A stretch of 64,000 bases of DNA from Ensifer sp. IC4062. Lineage in GTDB: Bacteria; Pseudomonadota; Alphaproteobacteria; Rhizobiales; Rhizobiaceae. Below the pieces are notes generated by a model. It worked only from the letters and a program-made list of their open reading frames with translations, did no database searches and was not told where the DNA came from. The position numbers and the translations under genes were made by a program. The DNA is taken from positions 1 through 64,000 of the forward strand of contig NZ_JADYVD010000033.1 in assembly GCF_020193575.1 (NCBI RefSeq). Direction: 5' to 3'. Positions 62,509 to 64,000 of the stretch are shown in pieces; within the stretch, counting starts at the first letter, position 1; each line of letters begins with the position of its first letter.

Positions 62509-63567
62509 TCAGTCGCCGGCAGGCTCCGATTGGCGTTCCTCGGCCAGCATCTCCCGGACCAGCGGCGCGACCTTGGTGCCGTAAAGCTCGATGCCGCGCA
62601 TGATCTGGTCGTGCGGCATCAGGCCGATCGCCATCTGCAGGAGGAAGCGATCGTTGCGGAAGAGTTTTTGATGCACGACGATCTTTTCTGCCACGGTCTC
62701 GGGATCGCCGAGGAAGAGATTGCCGGTCGGGCTGCGCGCCTGGTCGAAGTGGGCGCGGTTTGTCGGCCCCCAACCGCGTTCACGGCCGATGCGATTCATC
62801 ACCTCCGCCTGCGGCCCGTAGAACTGGTCAGCCGCCTTCTCGGTCGTGTCGGCGATGAATCCATGAACGTTGATGCTCGTCTTCAGCTTTGCGACGTCCT
62901 GGCCGGCGCGGCGCGCCGCCTCGCGATAGAGGTCGAAGAGCGGCGCGAAACGGCGAGGCTCGCCGCCAATGATGGCAAGCGCCATCGGCAAGCCGAGCGC
63001 ACCCGCCCGCGCGACCGACTGCGGGGTGCCACCGACCGCGATCCAGAGCGGCAGCGGATCCTGTAGCGGACGCGGATAGACGCCACGGTCGTCGATCGGC
63101 GGACGCAACTCGCCCGACCAGGTGACCTTTTCGCTCTCCCGTATCGCCAGCAGCAAATCCAGCTTCTCGGAGAAGAGCTGGTCGTAGTCGTCGAGCGACT
63201 GGCCAAAGAGCGGGAAGGACTCGATGAAGGAGCCTCGGCCCGCCATGATCTCCGCGCGGCCGTTGGAGAGAAGGTCGAGCGTCGAAAACTGCTGGAAGAC
63301 CCGCACCGGATCGTCGGAGCTCAGCACTGTCACCGCGCTGCTTAACCGGATTTTGCTGGTGCGGGACGCCGCGGCGGCCAGGATCATCGCCGGCGCCGAA
63401 GCCGCATAATCCGGCCGGTGGTGCTCGCCGAGGCCGAAGACATCGAGCCCCACCCGGTCGGCAAGCTCGATTTCCTCAAGCAGATTGGCAAGACGTCGCC
63501 GTCCTTCGGCACCCTTGTCGATCGCCTTCGGATCCACGTCCGCGAATGTATAAAGCCCGAGTTCCAT
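62509..63567 (-). CDS. LLM-class flavin-dependent oxidoreductase
   Basis: A 352-residue luciferase-like (LLM) enzyme, FMN-dependent. N-terminal [12 protein letters not shown], then [11 protein letters not shown] and [10 protein letters not shown] are typical of the LLM group with conserved Glu-His-His. No flavin reductase is adjacent. The substrate is unknown; no sulfonate gene is near. It lies 67 bp upstream of map on the same strand. Confidence 0.92.
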   Translation of the reverse strand: MELGLYTFADVDPKAIDKGAEGRRRLANLLEEIELADRVGLDVFGLGEHHRPDYAASAPAMILAAAASRTSKIRLSSAVTVLSSDDPVRVFQQFSTLDLLSNGRAEIMAGRGSFIESFPLFGQSLDDYDQLFSEKLDLLLAIRESEKVTWSGELRPPIDDRGVYPRPLQDPLPLWIAVGGTPQSVARAGALGLPMALAIIGGEPRRFAPLFDLYREAARRAGQDVAKLKTSINVHGFIADTTEKAADQFYGPQAEVMNRIGRERGWGPTNRAHFDQARSPTGNLFLGDPETVAEKIVVHQKLFRNDRFLLQMAIGLMPHDQIMRGIELYGTKVAPLVREMLAEERQSEPAGD

Positions 63568-63666
63568 GATGCCTTCCTGTTGCTGTTCGCACAGAAATAG
63601 TTGGCATCATATCGAGCCGCAAATGGGCGTTCGGGAAACGCACCGTTTCCATTGCTGCCATTGTGC

Positions 63667-63891
63667 TTACTTCATTGCAGTCGCGGGGCGACCACGCGAC
63701 TTCGCAACGTACGGCAACATGAACATGTAGAGACCGGTGAACAGCAGCAGGAAGAGCGGAAGCAGTGGCGAATAGACCACCCAGGCAGGAGGCTCTCCCA
63801 GTCCCATGGCGACGAAGTTAGCGATCACAGTCACCGTGAAGGCGATTGACAACCAGCGGTGAGTTTGCCGAATCCGCGTGTTCCAGTTCAT
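63667..63891 (-). CDS. Small two-TM membrane protein
   Basis: A 74-residue protein with two hydrophobic helices (A-F-T-V-T-V-I-A-N-F-V-A-M-G-L at about 17-31 and L-L-P-L-F-L-L-L-F-T-G-L-Y-M-F-M at about 43-59) and an Arg-rich N-terminus. No function is known. It is 66 bp from a further minus-strand gene at the window edge; small proteins of this kind often accompany an ArsR-type regulator, which is only a guess. Confidence 0.72.
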   Translation of the reverse strand: MNWNTRIRQTHRWLSIAFTVTVIANFVAMGLGEPPAWVVYSPLLPLFLLLFTGLYMFMLPYVAKSRGRPATAMK

Positions 63892-63957
63892 TGATACCTA
63901 CCATTTCGTAGTGAATCGGGGGCTCGATTGGCCCGTCTTGGACGGTGCCGGTGGACT

Positions 63958-64000
63958 TCAATCCATTTGCGCCAAGGCGCGCTCCAGGTTGGCCAAGAAC
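63958..64000 (-). CDS. C-terminal end of a gene leaving the window
   Basis: On the minus strand a frame ending F-L-A-N-L-E-R-A-L-A-Q-M-D and a TGA stop (63960-63958). The helical, regulator-like tail suggests a coding sequence that starts beyond the right edge. Thirteen residues are too few to identify it. Confidence 0.4.
   Translation of the reverse strand, partial: FLANLERALAQMD

Noticed and set aside
1-64000. CRISPR arrays, tRNA or rRNA genes, insertion sequences, integrase or phage genes
   Set aside because: None seen on reading both strands; all recurring sequences are the intergenic mosaic families described.

Overview
The window is core chromosomal DNA of a Rhizobiales bacterium, almost certainly a Sinorhizobium/Ensifer species. 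The DNA is GC-rich and carries proteins that match well-studied S. meliloti proteins at residue level. BacA is 420 aa with W182, Q193, D198, E207, R284 and R389 in register. The choline-binding protein ChoX has W43, D45, W90, Y119, N156 and W205 in register. NolR has Gln56 in its recognition helix. TrpE(G) is the rhizobial fusion and is preceded by a trpL leader peptide, and a ShmR-type hemin receptor lies beside it. I see no insertion sequence, prophage, integrase, tRNA, rRNA or CRISPR array. The repeats present are short dispersed palindromic mosaics of the rhizobial intergenic type. Gene names and residue numbers from S. meliloti are from memory; no search was run.

Layout. 1-6.3 kb: end of an EAL phosphodiesterase, a periplasmic binding protein, pth, clpS, ychF, two overlapping MaoC-like genes, apt and a DUF1059 protein. 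6.3-8.9 kb (minus): a coupled unit DUF1285 - NUDIX - CCA-adding-type enzyme. 9.1-16.4 kb (plus): MoxR ATPase, DUF58, a BatA/DUF4159 membrane protein, a VWA-like membrane protein and a GNAT enzyme, a tightly overlapping run. 16.4-22.1 kb: second GNAT, glutathionyl-hydroquinone reductase, NUDIX, metallophosphoesterase, TPR protein, ECF sigma factor and membrane anti-sigma factor. 22.1-32.8 kb (mostly minus): leuA, a clpP paralogue, GNAT, an APH(3')-like kinase, queF, a YiiP-like manganese exporter, trpE(G) with its attenuator, and shmR with an iron-box promoter.

33-36.9 kb: extensin-like protein, YiiD-type thioesterase domain, DUF1993, fhs. 36.9-43.8 kb (minus): a five-gene operon of uncharacterised proteins built round an AAA+ ATPase, with a long coiled-coil protein, a two-TM DUF2333 protein and two novel partners; this is the best candidate for an undescribed system. 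44-49.3 kb: tdk, the choline importer choXWV with a terminator between choX and choW, a HugZ-like protein and nolR with two operator matches in its promoter. 49.5-57.7 kb: omega-aminotransferase, adenine deaminase, alpha-glucosidase, der, YfgM-like protein and NnrU family protein. 57.8-64 kb: polysaccharide deacetylase, bacA, an MFS transporter, a methionine aminopeptidase, an LLM flavin oxidoreductase, a small membrane protein and the edge of a further gene.

How the genes fit together. Much of the window is housekeeping (translation quality control, tRNA maturation, ribosome assembly, amino-acid, purine and one-carbon metabolism). Threaded through it are genes known to matter for legume symbiosis: NolR (nod regulation), BacA (survival against plant NCR peptides), choline import for osmoprotection, hemin uptake, manganese export and tryptophan attenuation. 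Regulatory DNA is unusually readable: a near-leaderless trpL attenuator, an iron-responsive TGA-N9-TCA box on the shmR -35, paired ATTAG-N9-AT sites on the nolR -10, a Mur-like motif before the manganese exporter, and a bacA terminator buried in the end of the convergent gene.
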